Source: Rhizobiales bacterium CCH3-A5
GTDB taxonomy: Bacteria > Pseudomonadota > Alphaproteobacteria > Rhizobiales > Beijerinckiaceae
Length of the DNA: 64,000 bases
Reading direction: 5' to 3'
Assembly: GCA_001556025.1 (NCBI GenBank)
Contig: LSIB01000092.1
Span: 1-64,000 of the forward strand
The notes beneath the pieces were generated by a model. The model saw nothing but the letters and a program-made list of their open reading frames with translations. It had not been told where the DNA came from and did not search any database. Both the position numbers and the translations under genes were made by a program. Positions 44,509 through 57,726 of the stretch are shown here, piece by piece. How positions within the stretch are numbered: the first letter of the stretch is position 1; each line of letters begins with the position of its first letter.

Positions 44509-45144
44509 ATGCTTCGCGATCCGATCGAGACCTACAACAATCTCGTCCCGATGGTGGTCGAGCAGTCGAGCCGGGGCGAGCGCGCCTTCGACATCTATTC
44601 GCGCCTGCTGCGCGAGCGCATCATCTTCCTGACCGGCCCGGTCGAGGATTACTCCGCCTCGCTGATCGTGGCGCAGCTCCTCTTCCTGGAAGCCGAGAAC
44701 CCGAAGAAGGAGATCTCCTTCTACATCAACTCGCCCGGCGGCGTGGTGACGTCCGGCATGTCGATCTACGACACGATGCAATTCATCCGCTGCCCGGTGA
44801 CGACGCTCTGCGTCGGCCAGGCCGCGTCGATGGGCTCGCTGCTCCTGACCGCCGGCGCCAAGGACATGCGCTTCGCGCTGCCCAACGCCCGCATCATGGT
44901 CCACCAGCCCTCGGGCGGCTTCCAGGGACAGGTCACCGACATCCTGATCCACGCCCGCGAGGTCGAGAGCCTGAAGCGCCGGCTGAACGAGATCTATGTG
45001 AAGCACACCGGCCGCTCCTACGAGGACATCGAGGCGGCGCTGGAGCGCGACAACTTCATGACCGCCGAGGCGGCGCGCGACTTCGGCCTGATCGACAAGG
45101 TCATCGACAAGCGGCCCGAGGACATGGTTCCGGGAGCCGCCTGA
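44509..45144 (+). CDS. clpP: ATP-dependent Clp protease proteolytic subunit
   Basis: Serine peptidase that forms the tetradecameric barrel fed by ClpX or ClpA. The 211-aa product has the nucleophile Ser107 in [11 protein letters not shown], His132 in [11 protein letters not shown], and the aspartate in the [10 protein letters not shown] segment. A short propeptide-like N-terminus precedes the mature barrel. It lies upstream of clpX with a 285-bp gap, so the two may have separate promoters. Confidence 0.96.
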   Translation: MLRDPIETYNNLVPMVVEQSSRGERAFDIYSRLLRERIIFLTGPVEDYSASLIVAQLLFLEAENPKKEISFYINSPGGVVTSGMSIYDTMQFIRCPVTTLCVGQAASMGSLLLTAGAKDMRFALPNARIMVHQPSGGFQGQVTDILIHAREVESLKRRLNEIYVKHTGRSYEDIEAALERDNFMTAEAARDFGLIDKVIDKRPEDMVPGAA

Positions 45145-45429
45145 GACGGCGGTCCGGGCTGCGACGTCACCACCCGTTGGCTGTGGGTTGGCGTCGGCTC
45201 CGGGAAGGGCCATATTGCATGACACCCGGCCCCATGTTTGCATGGGGAATCGAGCGAGCGTAGCGACGCCGCCATCAAGTCCGGTTTTGGGTCAGCTTTG
45301 CGATTCGGATGTGCCGGATCGACGCGTTAACCGAATGATCGCGAACTCGGCGGCTATTATGACGGAGAGACGACGCCTGCATCGGCCCTTGTCCGATGCA
45401 TATGCCGGCTCCGGGAATGGAGATGGACG
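45145..45429 (+). promoter_or_regulatory. clpP-clpX intergenic region
   Basis: 285 bp with no credible gene. A frame from 45188 to 45433 exists, but it overlaps the clpX start, lacks a ribosome-binding site, and has no family-like features. The region becomes less GC-rich from about 45330, where a clpX promoter is likely; I could not place clear -35/-10 boxes. Confidence 0.3.
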
Positions 45430-46698
<1,269 letters not shown>

Positions 46699-46727
46699 GA
46701 TGCGCTGCGGTACCGACGCATGCGGAG

Positions 46728-46751
46728 CGCGCGCCGATTGGCGCGCGTTTT
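46728..46751 (+). terminator. Rho-independent terminator after clpX
   Basis: An 8-bp perfect GC stem (46728-46735 with 46740-46747, loop GATT) followed by TTTT, 29 bp after the clpX stop. Confidence 0.85.
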
Positions 46752-46825
46752 GCGTTCAACGAGCGGTGTTGGAACGATGATCGAGGCTGCGACGACAAGG
46801 CCTGGGGACGCGCCGTGCGGGCTCG

Positions 46826-46856
46826 CTTGAAAGCGCGGCGTTAAGTCTCCACTTTA
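46826..46856 (+). promoter_or_regulatory. Possible heat-shock (sigma-32) promoter of lon
   Basis: CTTGAA at 46826-46831 matches the sigma-32 -35 element. About 17 bp downstream, CTCCACTTTA loosely resembles a heat-shock -10. It lies between the clpX terminator and the lon start at 46997. lon is a heat-shock gene in most bacteria; the -10 is weak, so this is tentative. Confidence 0.35.
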
Positions 46857-46996
46857 GCTGCACCTGCGAGAATCGCATGCCTGTCGAGGGTGCGATGCGC
46901 GGGGGCGGGCGGGGCGATGGTCGCCCCGCGACGCATACGTCGGAATGCTTGCGCCCATTGCGGGGAGGCGTCCGGCGCAACCACAAAGGACACGTC

Positions 46997-49423
<2,427 letters not shown>

Positions 49424-49461
49424 GGCCAATCACCTAACGGCCAGGCGCCTGAACGACATGG

Positions 49462-49491
49462 GCCGCCGATGCGAAAGCGTCGGCGGCTTTT
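49462..49491 (+). terminator. Rho-independent terminator after lon
   Basis: GCCGCCGATGC (49462-49472) pairs with 49477-49487 (one T-G wobble) around a GAAA tetraloop and is followed by TTTT. Confidence 0.9.
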
Positions 49492-49557
49492 CATTTCGCT
49501 GCACCGGAGATCGGGACCACCTGCGGCTTGCCGAGCCGTAGCCCGCAGGGCGAAGGC

Positions 49558-49633
49558 TGGTGGGCGGTGACGGGCTCGAACCGCCGACCCTCTCCGTGTA
49601 AAGGAGACGCTCTACCAACTGAGCTAACCGCCC
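49558..49633 (-). tRNA. tRNA-Val (UAC)
   Basis: On the minus strand the cloverleaf has acceptor stem GGGCGGT/ACCGCCC, D-arm TAGCTCAGTTGGTAGAGC, anticodon stem TCTCC/GGAGA with loop TTTACAC (anticodon TAC), T-loop GGTTCGAGCCC and an encoded CCA end (49558-49560). Confidence 0.95.
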
Positions 49634-49829
49634 GCCCGTCGCTGCCTATCAAATGCCGGCGCGCGAGGCCAGTCCGGTTTCACCATGCGCCTAGACCGCG
49701 TCGCACTCGGGCGTGGCTGTCCCGGCAAAAACCTGTCGGCGCGTCGATTTGCCGGCGCTGCACGCTTGACACTGACCGCCCCGCGCCATAATCCCAACCC
49801 CGCTGGAGGCCGAGGCCTTCACGCCCTGC

Positions 49830-49906
49830 GCGGGCGTAGCTCAGTTGGTTAGAGTGCCGGCCTGTCACGCCGGAGGTCGCGGGTTCGAGCCCCGTCGCCC
49901 GCGCCA
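49830..49906 (+). tRNA. tRNA-Asp (GUC)
   Basis: Acceptor stem GCGGGCG/CGCCCGC, D-arm TAGCTCAGTTGGTTAGAG, anticodon stem CCGGC/GCCGG with loop CTGTCAC (anticodon GTC), T-loop GGTTCGAGCCC, discriminator G and an encoded CCA end. Confidence 0.96.
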
Positions 49907-50032
49907 TTTCCTCTTCATCACGATTTCGCTGGTCCGCACGGTTCCGCTCCGCAGGCCTTGCCTTGGCTGCGCGCTCGGCTACCTCTCGGCAGGAAGGACC
50001 GGTCGCATGACCGGCCGCGCTCCGGAGGTCCC

Positions 50033-50797
50033 ATGCGTCGTTCTCTGATTCCAATGCTGTTTCTCGCCGCCCTGGCGGCGCTGTCGCCGGCTTCCGCCGC
50101 CGAGATCAGGGTGCTGACGGCCGGCGCCTTCAAGCCGATCGTGCTGGCGATCACGCCGGAGTTCGAGAAGCAAACCGGCCACAAGCTGATCGTCGACAAT
50201 GATACGGCCGGCGCATTGCAGCGCCGCATTCTCGGCGGCGAGGCTTTCGACGTCGCGGTGGTGACGCCGGCCGTGATCCGGGAGCTGGCGGACAAGGGCA
50301 AGATCGTCGCCGGGACCCCGGTCAACCTCGCGCGCACCGCCGTCGGAGTCGCCGTCAAGGACGGCGCCGCCCAGCCCGACATCAAGACGGTCGAGAGCTT
50401 CAAGGCCGCGCTGCTGGCGGCTGCCAACGTCGCTTACATCGATCCGGCCGCCGGCGGCTCCAGCGGGATCTATTTCTCGAAGCTGCTGGAGACGATGGGG
50501 ATCGCGGATGCGGTGAGGGCAAAGGCGGTGCTGGTGCCGGGCGGGCTCGTGGCGCAGCGGCTCGTCACCGGCGAGGCCGACCTCGCCATCCACCAGATCA
50601 GCGAGATCCTCGCCGTCAAGGGCGCGACGCTGGTCGGGCCGCTGCCGCGCGAAATCCAGAACTACACCACCTATGCCGGCGGGCTCGGCACGGGTGCGGC
50701 GCAGGCCGAGGCGGGCAAGGCGCTGATCGTCTTCCTCAATGGCGACGTGGCGCGGCGCGTGCTGGCCGAGAAGGGCATGGAGGCCGCCGGCAACTGA
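50033..50797 (+). CDS. Periplasmic substrate-binding protein, ModA-like
   Basis: A 254-aa secreted protein with a signal peptide (about 1-22, ending SPASAAE) and the type II periplasmic binding fold seen in molybdate-binding ModA: EIRVLTAGAFKPIVLAITPEFEKQTGHKL at the start, DVAVVTPAVIRELADKGK, and a C-terminal AQAEAGKALIVFLNG segment. The ATG at 50033 has a GGAGG ribosome-binding site. No permease or ATPase genes are next to it, so it is an orphan and the ligand is uncertain. Confidence 0.8.
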   Translation: MRRSLIPMLFLAALAALSPASAAEIRVLTAGAFKPIVLAITPEFEKQTGHKLIVDNDTAGALQRRILGGEAFDVAVVTPAVIRELADKGKIVAGTPVNLARTAVGVAVKDGAAQPDIKTVESFKAALLAAANVAYIDPAAGGSSGIYFSKLLETMGIADAVRAKAVLVPGGLVAQRLVTGEADLAIHQISEILAVKGATLVGPLPREIQNYTTYAGGLGTGAAQAEAGKALIVFLNGDVARRVLAEKGMEAAGN

Positions 50798-50816
50798 GCG
50801 CCGGTCCGGCGGCGGC

Positions 50817-51464
50817 TCACCAGGGCCGGCGCGGGCCGGTGTCGATGTGGATCAGCCCGTTCCAGTAGACCTTGTTGCCGCCGACCTCGGGCAGGGAGCG
50901 GGCATAGTCCAGCACGGTGCGCGGGCGCACGCCCGGCACCCGGAAATCCATGGCCTCGCAGCGCTTGTGATAGGAGCCGCGCCGCGCCCGCCAAGGCGGC
51001 CGCCAGGTCGAGGTCACCTTCACCGCGCCGAACCGGTCGACGATCTTGTTCAGGATCGCCTTGAGGCTCGGCGGCAGGCAGACGATCGAGGTCCCCGGGT
51101 CGGTCGAGATGCCGGGCTTTTCGGGCTTCTCGTCGGGGTCGAATTGCGGTTCGGCCCCGGCCTTCTGGCCGGGCGTGAGCTTGGGCCATTCCGGTCCTTC
51201 GTCCTCGTCCGGCTCGACCGCCAGCAGCGTGCCGGCATTGGAGGCCGGCGCGGCCGGCGCGGCAGCGGCCGGCTGCGGTGCGGCGAGCGGGGCCGGCACG
51301 ACGATCACCGGCTGGCGCTGGGGCGGGGGCAGGTCGAGGTCGAAGGGTCGCGACGGGGGCAGGGGCGCGCGCATGATCTGACCATCCTGCGGCCGTGCGG
51401 GCGTCGCGGCGGCGAGCAGGCATGCAAGCGCCAGCAGCGGCGCGACGCGGTCCCGGATCCGCAC
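50817..51464 (-). CDS. M15A-type (YcbK-like) zinc peptidase, exported
   Basis: A 215-aa protein with an N-terminal signal (about 1-26) and a proline/alanine-rich linker (about 30-115). The C-terminal domain has M15A-type zinc ligands: SYHKRCEAMDF (His and Asp) and a later IHIDTG (His). Such domains act on D-Ala-containing cell-wall peptides; the exact bond here is unknown. It is transcribed towards the binding-protein gene and preceded 3 bp upstream by the HdeA-like gene, suggesting co-transcription. Confidence 0.75.
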   Translation of the reverse strand: MRIRDRVAPLLALACLLAAATPARPQDGQIMRAPLPPSRPFDLDLPPPQRQPVIVVPAPLAAPQPAAAAPAAPASNAGTLLAVEPDEDEGPEWPKLTPGQKAGAEPQFDPDEKPEKPGISTDPGTSIVCLPPSLKAILNKIVDRFGAVKVTSTWRPPWRARRGSYHKRCEAMDFRVPGVRPRTVLDYARSLPEVGGNKVYWNGLIHIDTGPRRPW

Positions 51465-51467
51465 GGG

Positions 51468-51788
51468 TCAGGGCGCCGGCGGCGCAATGAACACGGCGCG
51501 CGTCTCTGCACCGATGAGGGGGGCCTGGGGTGCCTTGGCGCAGAGTTCGGCCAAGGCCTCGGGCGCGGCGGCGATCTTCTCGATGTCGAGCACTGGACGC
51601 TGCGCCCCGCCAGCGAAGTAGCCGGCGAGCCAGAGCGAAATCTGGCTGCGGTCATTGCCGTTCATGGCGACGAAATCCGCGCAGGTGGCGCGCATCAGGT
51701 CGATTGGCTCGGCGCGGACATTGCCTGCGGAACAGAGCCCGGCCATCACGCCAGCCAGCACAGCCAACCGTCGCCAACGCAGCTCCAT
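51468..51788 (-). CDS. HdeA-like small periplasmic protein
   Basis: A 106-aa protein with a signal peptide (about 1-26, ending NVRAE). The mature domain has two cysteines (RATCADF and AELCAKAP) about 45 residues apart and the [11 protein letters not shown] helix, the pattern of the HdeA/HdeB acid-stress chaperone family, whose two cysteines form a disulfide. The chaperone role is inferred from family similarity only. It is the first gene of a two-gene minus-strand unit with the M15 peptidase, divergent from nuoA. Confidence 0.62.
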   Translation of the reverse strand: MELRWRRLAVLAGVMAGLCSAGNVRAEPIDLMRATCADFVAMNGNDRSQISLWLAGYFAGGAQRPVLDIEKIAAAPEALAELCAKAPQAPLIGAETRAVFIAPPAP

Positions 51789-52087
51789 GGGACGCCTTTC
51801 TCGGTGGCTGGCCGGTCTCGGCCCGAAACGATTCGACCACAGTTTGTCGCGCCGCGAGGCGCGCTGCCAGAGCGATGCCCGCGCTATGCGGTAAAATTCC
51901 GGCGACGTCGATCGGGGTTCAACCGGAAAGCGCCCGTCATTCCCGCAGGACGGGTCGCTTCTGCGCGAATGACGCCATTGTGCGGCGCGGCATACCCTTG
52001 CTTCATTCCAAAGCAGGGTCTAATCGACTGGTCGATCAATGCAGACCGGCGCGCAGGCGTCGGGCGGCGGTGCGAGAGGAGACCGTG
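51789..52087 (+). promoter_or_regulatory. Upstream region of the nuo operon
   Basis: 299 bp divergent gap between the HdeA-like gene and nuoA. No open frame with coding character is seen on the plus strand before nuoA. Near 52000-52030 a TTGCTT and a TCTAAT are 15 bp apart, slightly short for a sigma-70 promoter, so the nuo promoter position is only suggested. Confidence 0.3.
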
Positions 52088-52468
52088 ATGCAGACACTCC
52101 AGGCGCCCTCGCTTCTTGCCGACTATCTGCCGCTGGTGATCTTCATCGGCGTCTCGGCCTTCATCGGGCTCGCCCTGCTCATCGCGCCTTTCGTGATCGC
52201 CTATTCCAATCCCGATCCCGAAAAGCTCTCGGCCTATGAATGCGGCTTCAACGCCTTCGACGACGCCCGCATGAAGTTCGACGTGCGCTTCTATCTGGTC
52301 GCGATCCTTTTCATCATCTTCGACCTCGAAGTGGCGTTCCTGTTTCCCTGGGCGGTCGCGTTTGGCGGGCTCGGCTGGTATGGTTTCTGGTCGATGATGA
52401 TCTTCCTCGGCGTTCTGACCGTCGGCTTCGTCTATGAGTGGCGCAAGGGTGCGCTGGAGTGGGACTGA
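52088..52468 (+). CDS. nuoA: NADH-quinone oxidoreductase subunit A
   Basis: Membrane subunit of complex I near the quinone cavity. The 126-aa product has three helices (about 12-35, 65-85, 92-115) and the signature [39 protein letters not shown]. The ATG at 52088 follows a GTG by one base offset codon (52085); the ATG is preferred. First gene of the nuo operon, running without interruption to the window end. Confidence 0.95.
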   Translation: MQTLQAPSLLADYLPLVIFIGVSAFIGLALLIAPFVIAYSNPDPEKLSAYECGFNAFDDARMKFDVRFYLVAILFIIFDLEVAFLFPWAVAFGGLGWYGFWSMMIFLGVLTVGFVYEWRKGALEWD

Positions 52469-52533
52469 CCGTCACATCGCTGGCGCATGGCGCGCGTCAC
52501 ATCCGACGGTTGAGGCATCACAAGGGTAACAGA

Positions 52534-53118
52534 ATGGCAGTCACAGCGATCGATCGCGGCGACCCGCTGGTCGCGCCGGCTCCGAAGGGGCTGCTTGGCG
52601 CCGATGGACAGCCTGTGGGCGCGCGCGATCCCTTCTTCACCCAGGTCAATGCCGAACTCGCCGACAAGGGTTTCCTCGTCACCGCCACCGACGACCTGAT
52701 CAACTGGTCGCGCACCGGCTCGCTGATGTGGATGACCTTCGGGCTCGCCTGCTGCGCCGTCGAGATGATGCAGCTGTCGATGCCGCGCTACGATGTCGAG
52801 CGCTTCGGTTTTGCTCCCAGAGCCAGTCCACGGCAATCCGACGTGATGATCGTGGCGGGCACGCTGACCAACAAGATGGCTCCGGCGCTGCGCAAGGTCT
52901 ACGACCAGATGCCTGAACCGCGCTACGTCATCTCGATGGGCTCCTGCGCCAATGGCGGCGGCTACTACCACTACAGCTACAGCGTCGTGCGCGGCTGCGA
53001 CCGCATCGTGCCGATCGACATCTATGTGCCGGGCTGCCCGCCGACGGCCGAGGCGCTGCTCTACGGCGTGCTGCTGCTGCAGAAGAAGATCCGCCGCACC
53101 GGTACGATCGAGAGGTGA
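52534..53118 (+). CDS. nuoB: NADH-quinone oxidoreductase subunit B
   Basis: Holds iron-sulfur cluster N2, the direct electron donor to quinone. The 194-aa product has the tandem cysteines Cys73-Cys74 ([11 protein letters not shown]) plus cysteines in [12 protein letters not shown] and [13 protein letters not shown]. The ATG at 52534 removes a frame-extended leader. A strong AGAGGTGAGG at its 3' end serves as ribosome-binding site for the inserted small gene. Confidence 0.96.
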   Translation: MAVTAIDRGDPLVAPAPKGLLGADGQPVGARDPFFTQVNAELADKGFLVTATDDLINWSRTGSLMWMTFGLACCAVEMMQLSMPRYDVERFGFAPRASPRQSDVMIVAGTLTNKMAPALRKVYDQMPEPRYVISMGSCANGGGYYHYSYSVVRGCDRIVPIDIYVPGCPPTAEALLYGVLLLQKKIRRTGTIER

Positions 53119-53121
53119 GGC

Positions 53122-53373
53122 ATGGCTGAACCTGTGGACATGATTGTTCCGATGCTACGCGAGATGCGGGCCGACCTTGTGGCTCGCCTCGACCAGCATT
53201 CCGTTCGCTTCGATCTCGTCGACAAGCGTCTGACGAAAATCGAGGGGCATATCGAATCTTTTCGACATGCTCTGACTGCGGACACGCTGATGAGCAAACT
53301 TGTCACCGGCGAGTTCGAGGAACGGATCGAAGCCTTAGAGGCCAAGGTCCGCGAATTGGAGGCGCATAAATGA
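53122..53373 (+). CDS. 83-aa coiled-coil protein inserted between nuoB and nuoC
   Basis: A small charged protein, mostly helical, with heptad-like leucines ([16 protein letters not shown] and [17 protein letters not shown]), so a coiled coil is likely; no membrane helix or signal peptide. It starts 3 bp after nuoB behind a strong ribosome-binding site, and its stop overlaps the nuoC ATG (ATGA), making it fully part of the operon. It is not one of the 14 Nuo subunits. Its codon use (GTT, CGT, TTT, TTA) looks less GC-biased than the neighbours, hinting at later insertion. Function unknown. Confidence 0.8.
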   Translation: MAEPVDMIVPMLREMRADLVARLDQHSVRFDLVDKRLTKIEGHIESFRHALTADTLMSKLVTGEFEERIEALEAKVRELEAHK

Positions 53374-53975
53374 GCGATGCGCTTATCGCCCTCGGCGAAG
53401 AGATCAAGGCGGCGCTGCCCGGCGCGGTCACGGATGCGATCGTCGCCTTCGACGAACTGACGCTTCATGCCGAAGCGGCGTCGATCGTCCAGGTTCTGCG
53501 CACGCTCCGTGACGAGCCGCGCTTCCGCTTCGTCAACTTCACCGACATCGCCGGGGCCGATTATCCCGGCCGCGAGAAGCGCTTCGACGTCGTCTACCAC
53601 CTGCTCGCGCCGCATCATAACCGGCGCATCCGGGTCAAGGTCCAGACCGACGAGGCGACTCCGGTTCCCTCGGTGATCGAGGTGTTCCCGGCGGCCAACT
53701 GGTACGAGCGCGAGGCCTACGACTTCTACGGCATCCTGTTCTCGGCCCACCCCGACCTGCGCCGTATCCTCACCGATTACGGATTCGAGGGCTACCCGCT
53801 GCGCAAGGATTTTCCGCTGACCGGCTTCGTCGAGGTCCGCTATGACGACGAGCAGAAGCGCGTGGTGTACGAGCCGGTGAAGCTGAACCAGGAGTTCCGC
53901 AATTTCGACTTCCTGAGCCCGTGGGAAGGGACCGATTACGTCCTTCCCGGCGACGAAAAAGCCAAGACGGCCTGA
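53370..53975 (+). CDS. nuoC: NADH-quinone oxidoreductase subunit C
   Basis: Peripheral-arm subunit (30-kDa homologue) without cofactors. The 201-aa product has the family signature [37 protein letters not shown] and the C-terminal [14 protein letters not shown]. It is separate from nuoD, not fused as in E. coli. Its ATG overlaps the stop of the preceding small gene. Confidence 0.96.
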   Translation: MSDALIALGEEIKAALPGAVTDAIVAFDELTLHAEAASIVQVLRTLRDEPRFRFVNFTDIAGADYPGREKRFDVVYHLLAPHHNRRIRVKVQTDEATPVPSVIEVFPAANWYEREAYDFYGILFSAHPDLRRILTDYGFEGYPLRKDFPLTGFVEVRYDDEQKRVVYEPVKLNQEFRNFDFLSPWEGTDYVLPGDEKAKTA

Positions 53976-53987
53976 GCGGAACCGGAC

Positions 53988-55178
53988 ATGACCGAGCACA
54001 ACATCCGCAACTTCTCGATCAATTTCGGCCCGCAGCATCCGGCCGCCCACGGCGTCTTGCGTCTCGTGCTGGAACTCGACGGCGAGGTGGTCGAGCGCGT
54101 CGATCCGCATATCGGCCTGCTGCATCGCGGCACCGAAAAACTGATCGAGGCCAAGACCTATCTGCAGGCGCTGCCCTATTTCGACCGGCTCGACTATGTC
54201 GCGCCGATGAACCAGGAGCATGCCTATTCGCTCGCGGTCGAGAAGCTGATGGGGGTCACGGTGCCGCGCCGCGGCCAGCTCATCCGCGTGCTCTATTCCG
54301 AGATCGGGCGCATCCTCTCGCATATCCTCAACGTCACCACGCAGGCCATGGATGTCGGCGCGCTGACGCCGCCGCTCTGGGGCTTCGAGGAACGTGAGAA
54401 GCTGATGATCTTCTACGAGCGGGCCTGCGGGGCGCGTATGCATGCGGCCTATGTCAGGCCTGGCGGCGTTCATCAGGACCTGCCGGTCTCGCTGATCCAC
54501 GACATCGCCGAATGGTGCGACCCGTTCCTCAAGGTCTGCGACGACCTTGAGACGCTTTTGACCGACAACCGCATCTTCAAGCAGCGCAATGTCGACATCG
54601 GCGTGGTCGATCTCGAAACCTGCTGGAAATGGGGTTTTTCGGGCGTGATGGTGCGCGGCTCCGGCGCGCCCTGGGATCTGCGCAAGTCGCAGCCCTATGA
54701 GTGCTACGAGGAGATGGAGTTCGACATCCCCGTCGGCAAAAACGGCGACTGCTACGACCGCTACCACATCCGGATGGAGGAGATGCGCCAGTCGGTGCGC
54801 ATCATGAAGCAGGCTTGCGAGAAGCTGCTGGCTCCCGATGGCGGCGGGCCGGTCTCCTCGCTCGACGGCAAGATGGTGCCGCCCAAGCGCGGCGAGATGA
54901 AGCGCTCGATGGAAGCGCTGATCCACCATTTCAAGCTCTACACCGAGGGCTACAAGGTGCCCGAGGGCGAGGTCTATGCGGCGGTCGAGGCGCCCAAGGG
55001 CGAGTTCGGCGTCTATCTCGTCTCCGACGGCACCAACAAGCCCTATCGCTGCAAGATCAAGGCGCCGGGCTTCGCCCATCTCCAGGCCATGGACTTCATG
55101 TGCCGCAAGCACATGCTGGCCGACGTCTCGGCCATTCTCGGTTCTCTCGATATTGTCTTTGGTGAAGTTGACCGCTGA
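53988..55178 (+). CDS. nuoD: NADH-quinone oxidoreductase subunit D
   Basis: 49-kDa homologue that forms the quinone-binding site with NuoB. The 396-aa product shows [21 protein letters not shown] with the site histidine, [24 protein letters not shown] and the C-terminal DIVFGEVDR. The stop overlaps the nuoE start by one base (TGATG). Confidence 0.97.
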   Translation: MTEHNIRNFSINFGPQHPAAHGVLRLVLELDGEVVERVDPHIGLLHRGTEKLIEAKTYLQALPYFDRLDYVAPMNQEHAYSLAVEKLMGVTVPRRGQLIRVLYSEIGRILSHILNVTTQAMDVGALTPPLWGFEEREKLMIFYERACGARMHAAYVRPGGVHQDLPVSLIHDIAEWCDPFLKVCDDLETLLTDNRIFKQRNVDIGVVDLETCWKWGFSGVMVRGSGAPWDLRKSQPYECYEEMEFDIPVGKNGDCYDRYHIRMEEMRQSVRIMKQACEKLLAPDGGGPVSSLDGKMVPPKRGEMKRSMEALIHHFKLYTEGYKVPEGEVYAAVEAPKGEFGVYLVSDGTNKPYRCKIKAPGFAHLQAMDFMCRKHMLADVSAILGSLDIVFGEVDR

Positions 55179-56407
55179 TGTCCGTCCGTCGTCTCGCGCC
55201 CGATCACGTCCAGCCCGCCTCCTTCGCCTTCGATGCGGCGAACGAGAACTGGGCTGATCAGCAGATAGCCAAATATCCGCAAGGGCGGCAGGCCTCGGCT
55301 GTGATTCCGCTGCTGTGGAAGGCGCAGGAGCAGCATCACGGCTGGCTGCCGCGTGTGGCGATCGAGGCCGTGGCGCGGAAGCTCGACATGGCGCCGATGC
55401 GCGTCATGGAAATCGCGACCTTCTACACGATGTTCAATCTCGCCCCGGTCGGCGAGCATTTCGTCCAGCTCTGCGGCACGACGCCCTGCGCCCTGCGCGG
55501 TGCGGAAGCGATCAAAAAGGTCTGCGAAGAGGTGATCGGCCCGCAATCGACCGTGACCGCTGACGGCAAGCTGTCCTGGCTCGAGGTCGAGTGCCTCGGG
55601 GCGTGCTGCAACGCGCCGATGGCACAGATCAATTTCGACTATTACGAAGACCTGACGCCCGAGAATTTCCGCGCGCTGCTCGACGATCTGCGCCATGGCA
55701 GGCCGACAAAGCCCGGCCCGCAGAACGGCCGCTCCTGCTCGGAGCCGCTCGGTGGCGGCGAGACGCTGAAGGACGCGGCGCTCTATGATGGCACCGTGAT
55801 CGGCGCGGGCGACTGGCAGGCGCGCATCGCCGATCAGCGCAAGGCGGCCGCCGAAGCTGCCGCGGCGAAGGCCGCCGCCGAGGCCGCGGCGAAAGCCGCC
55901 GAGGCGACGCCGGCGTCCGTCGAAGCCAAGCCCGCGACGGCAACGGCCGCCGCCGGTCGGCCAAAGCCCTCCGAGCCCGGCCAGCCCTCGGGCGCGTCGC
56001 AGGATACGCCGGCGGCGAACGGCAAGGTTTCCGCCGCCGCCATCAAGGAATCGGCCAAGCCGGCCGATGCACAGTCCGCGATCCCGACGCCAGCCGCAAA
56101 AGTCGCGACTGCTCCCGTAATTGCCGAGAGCAAACCCGAACTGCTGACCGCTGCCCGCGGCGGCAAGCCTGACGACCTCTCGCTGATCTGGGGCGTCGGT
56201 CCGAAACTTGCGACGATGCTGAACGGGATGGGCGTTTGGCATTTCGACCAGATCGCCGCGTGGAAGGCCGAGGAACTCGCCTGGGTCGATGCAAGGCTGA
56301 CCGGCTTCAAGGGCCGCGCCACCCGCGACGACTGGATTTCGCAGGCGAAGAAGCTGAGCACGGGCTGGCGGCCGGATTCGGCCCTCGGCGACAAGCCGGT
56401 GAAGTGA
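55178..56407 (+). CDS. nuoE: NADH-quinone oxidoreductase subunit E with long C-terminal extension
   Basis: 24-kDa homologue carrying the [2Fe-2S] cluster N1a. Residues about 1-175 are the thioredoxin-like domain with cluster cysteines in CGTTPC and CLGACC. The full length of 409 aa is more than twice the E. coli protein. Residues about 215-330 form an Ala/Pro/Lys-rich linker. About 330-400 form a compact helical domain ([27 protein letters not shown]) resembling helix-hairpin-helix or DUF4332-like modules. Extended NuoE occurs in related bacteria; the role of the extra domain is unknown. Confidence 0.93.
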   Translation: MSVRRLAPDHVQPASFAFDAANENWADQQIAKYPQGRQASAVIPLLWKAQEQHHGWLPRVAIEAVARKLDMAPMRVMEIATFYTMFNLAPVGEHFVQLCGTTPCALRGAEAIKKVCEEVIGPQSTVTADGKLSWLEVECLGACCNAPMAQINFDYYEDLTPENFRALLDDLRHGRPTKPGPQNGRSCSEPLGGGETLKDAALYDGTVIGAGDWQARIADQRKAAAEAAAAKAAAEAAAKAAEATPASVEAKPATATAAAGRPKPSEPGQPSGASQDTPAANGKVSAAAIKESAKPADAQSAIPTPAAKVATAPVIAESKPELLTAARGGKPDDLSLIWGVGPKLATMLNGMGVWHFDQIAAWKAEELAWVDARLTGFKGRATRDDWISQAKKLSTGWRPDSALGDKPVK

Positions 56408-56417
56408 GGCGAATACG

Positions 56418-57722
56418 ATGCTCGCAGACCGCGACCGGATTTTCACCAATCTCTATGGCCGGCACGACCTCTCGCTGAAGGGCGCGATGCAGCGCGGCGC
56501 GTGGGATGGCACAAAGTTCCTGCTGGAGCAGGGGCGCGACTGGATCATCGACGAGATGAAGAAGTCGGGCTTGCGCGGGCGTGGAGGCGCGGGCTTTCCG
56601 ACCGGGCTGAAATGGTCGTTCATGCCAAAGACCAATGACGGCCGGCCGCATTACCTCGTCGTCAACGCCGACGAATCGGAGCCCGGCACCTGCAAGGATC
56701 GCGAGATCATGCGCAACGACCCGCATACGCTGGTCGAGGGCTGCCTGATCGCCTCCTTCGCGATGGGCGCGCACGCGGCCTATATCTATATCCGCGGCGA
56801 ATACATCCGCGAGCGCGAGGCGCTGCAGCGCGCGGTCGACGAGGCCTATGAGGCGAACCTCATCGGCAAGAACAACAAGCACGGCTACCCCTTCGACCTC
56901 TATGTCCATCACGGGGCAGGGGCCTATATCTGCGGCGAGGAGACGGCGCTGCTCGAAAGCCTCGAAGGCAAGAAAGGCATGCCGCGCTTGAAGCCGCCTT
57001 TCCCGGCCAATGTGGGCTTGTATGGCTGCCCGACAACCGTCAACAACGTCGAATCGATCGCCGTCGCGCCGACGATCCTGCGGCGGGGCGCGGCCTGGTT
57101 CTCGGGTCTTGGCAACCCGAATAATGTCGGCACCAAACTGTTCTGCGTCTCGGGGCATGTGAACAAGCCCTGCAATGTCGAAGAGGTGATGGGCATCCCC
57201 TTCCGCGAGCTGATCGACCGCCATTGCGGCGGCGTGCGCGGCGGCTGGGACAATCTGATGGCGGTCATCCCCGGCGGCTCGTCGGTGCGCATGGTCCCGG
57301 CCGAGCAGATCATCGATACGCCGATGGATTTCGACTCGCTGTCGAAGCTGAAATCGGGTCTGGGCACGGCGGCCGTCATCGTGATGGACAAGTCGACCGA
57401 CATCGTCCGCGCAATCGCCCGCATCAGCTATTTCTACAAGCATGAGAGCTGCGGCCAGTGCACGCCCTGCCGCGAGGGCACGGGCTGGATGTGGCGCGTG
57501 ATGACGCGCATGGCGGAAGGCCGCGCCCAGAAGCGCGAGATCGACATGCTGCTCGACGTCACCAAGCAGATCGAGGGCCACACCATCTGTGCGCTGGGCG
57601 ACGCCGCCGCCTGGCCGATCCAGGGGCTGATTGCGCATTTCCGTCACGAGATCGAGAAGCGCATCGACGACTATTCCGCAAATCCGCATTCCGAGCCGGT
57701 GCGGCTGATGGCGGCGGAGTGA
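56418..57722 (+). CDS. nuoF: NADH-quinone oxidoreductase subunit F
   Basis: 51-kDa homologue that binds NADH, FMN and the [4Fe-4S] cluster N3. The 434-aa product has the glycine-rich NADH/FMN motif [16 protein letters not shown], the [14 protein letters not shown] segment, and the cluster cysteines [14 protein letters not shown] plus a later cysteine in [13 protein letters not shown]. Confidence 0.97.
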   Translation: MLADRDRIFTNLYGRHDLSLKGAMQRGAWDGTKFLLEQGRDWIIDEMKKSGLRGRGGAGFPTGLKWSFMPKTNDGRPHYLVVNADESEPGTCKDREIMRNDPHTLVEGCLIASFAMGAHAAYIYIRGEYIREREALQRAVDEAYEANLIGKNNKHGYPFDLYVHHGAGAYICGEETALLESLEGKKGMPRLKPPFPANVGLYGCPTTVNNVESIAVAPTILRRGAAWFSGLGNPNNVGTKLFCVSGHVNKPCNVEEVMGIPFRELIDRHCGGVRGGWDNLMAVIPGGSSVRMVPAEQIIDTPMDFDSLSKLKSGLGTAAVIVMDKSTDIVRAIARISYFYKHESCGQCTPCREGTGWMWRVMTRMAEGRAQKREIDMLLDVTKQIEGHTICALGDAAAWPIQGLIAHFRHEIEKRIDDYSANPHSEPVRLMAAE

Positions 57723-57726
57723 GACC

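Noticed and set aside
53061..55112. A 683-codon open frame opposite nuoC-nuoD
   Set aside because: Antisense shadow of genuine nuo genes with no recognisable domain.
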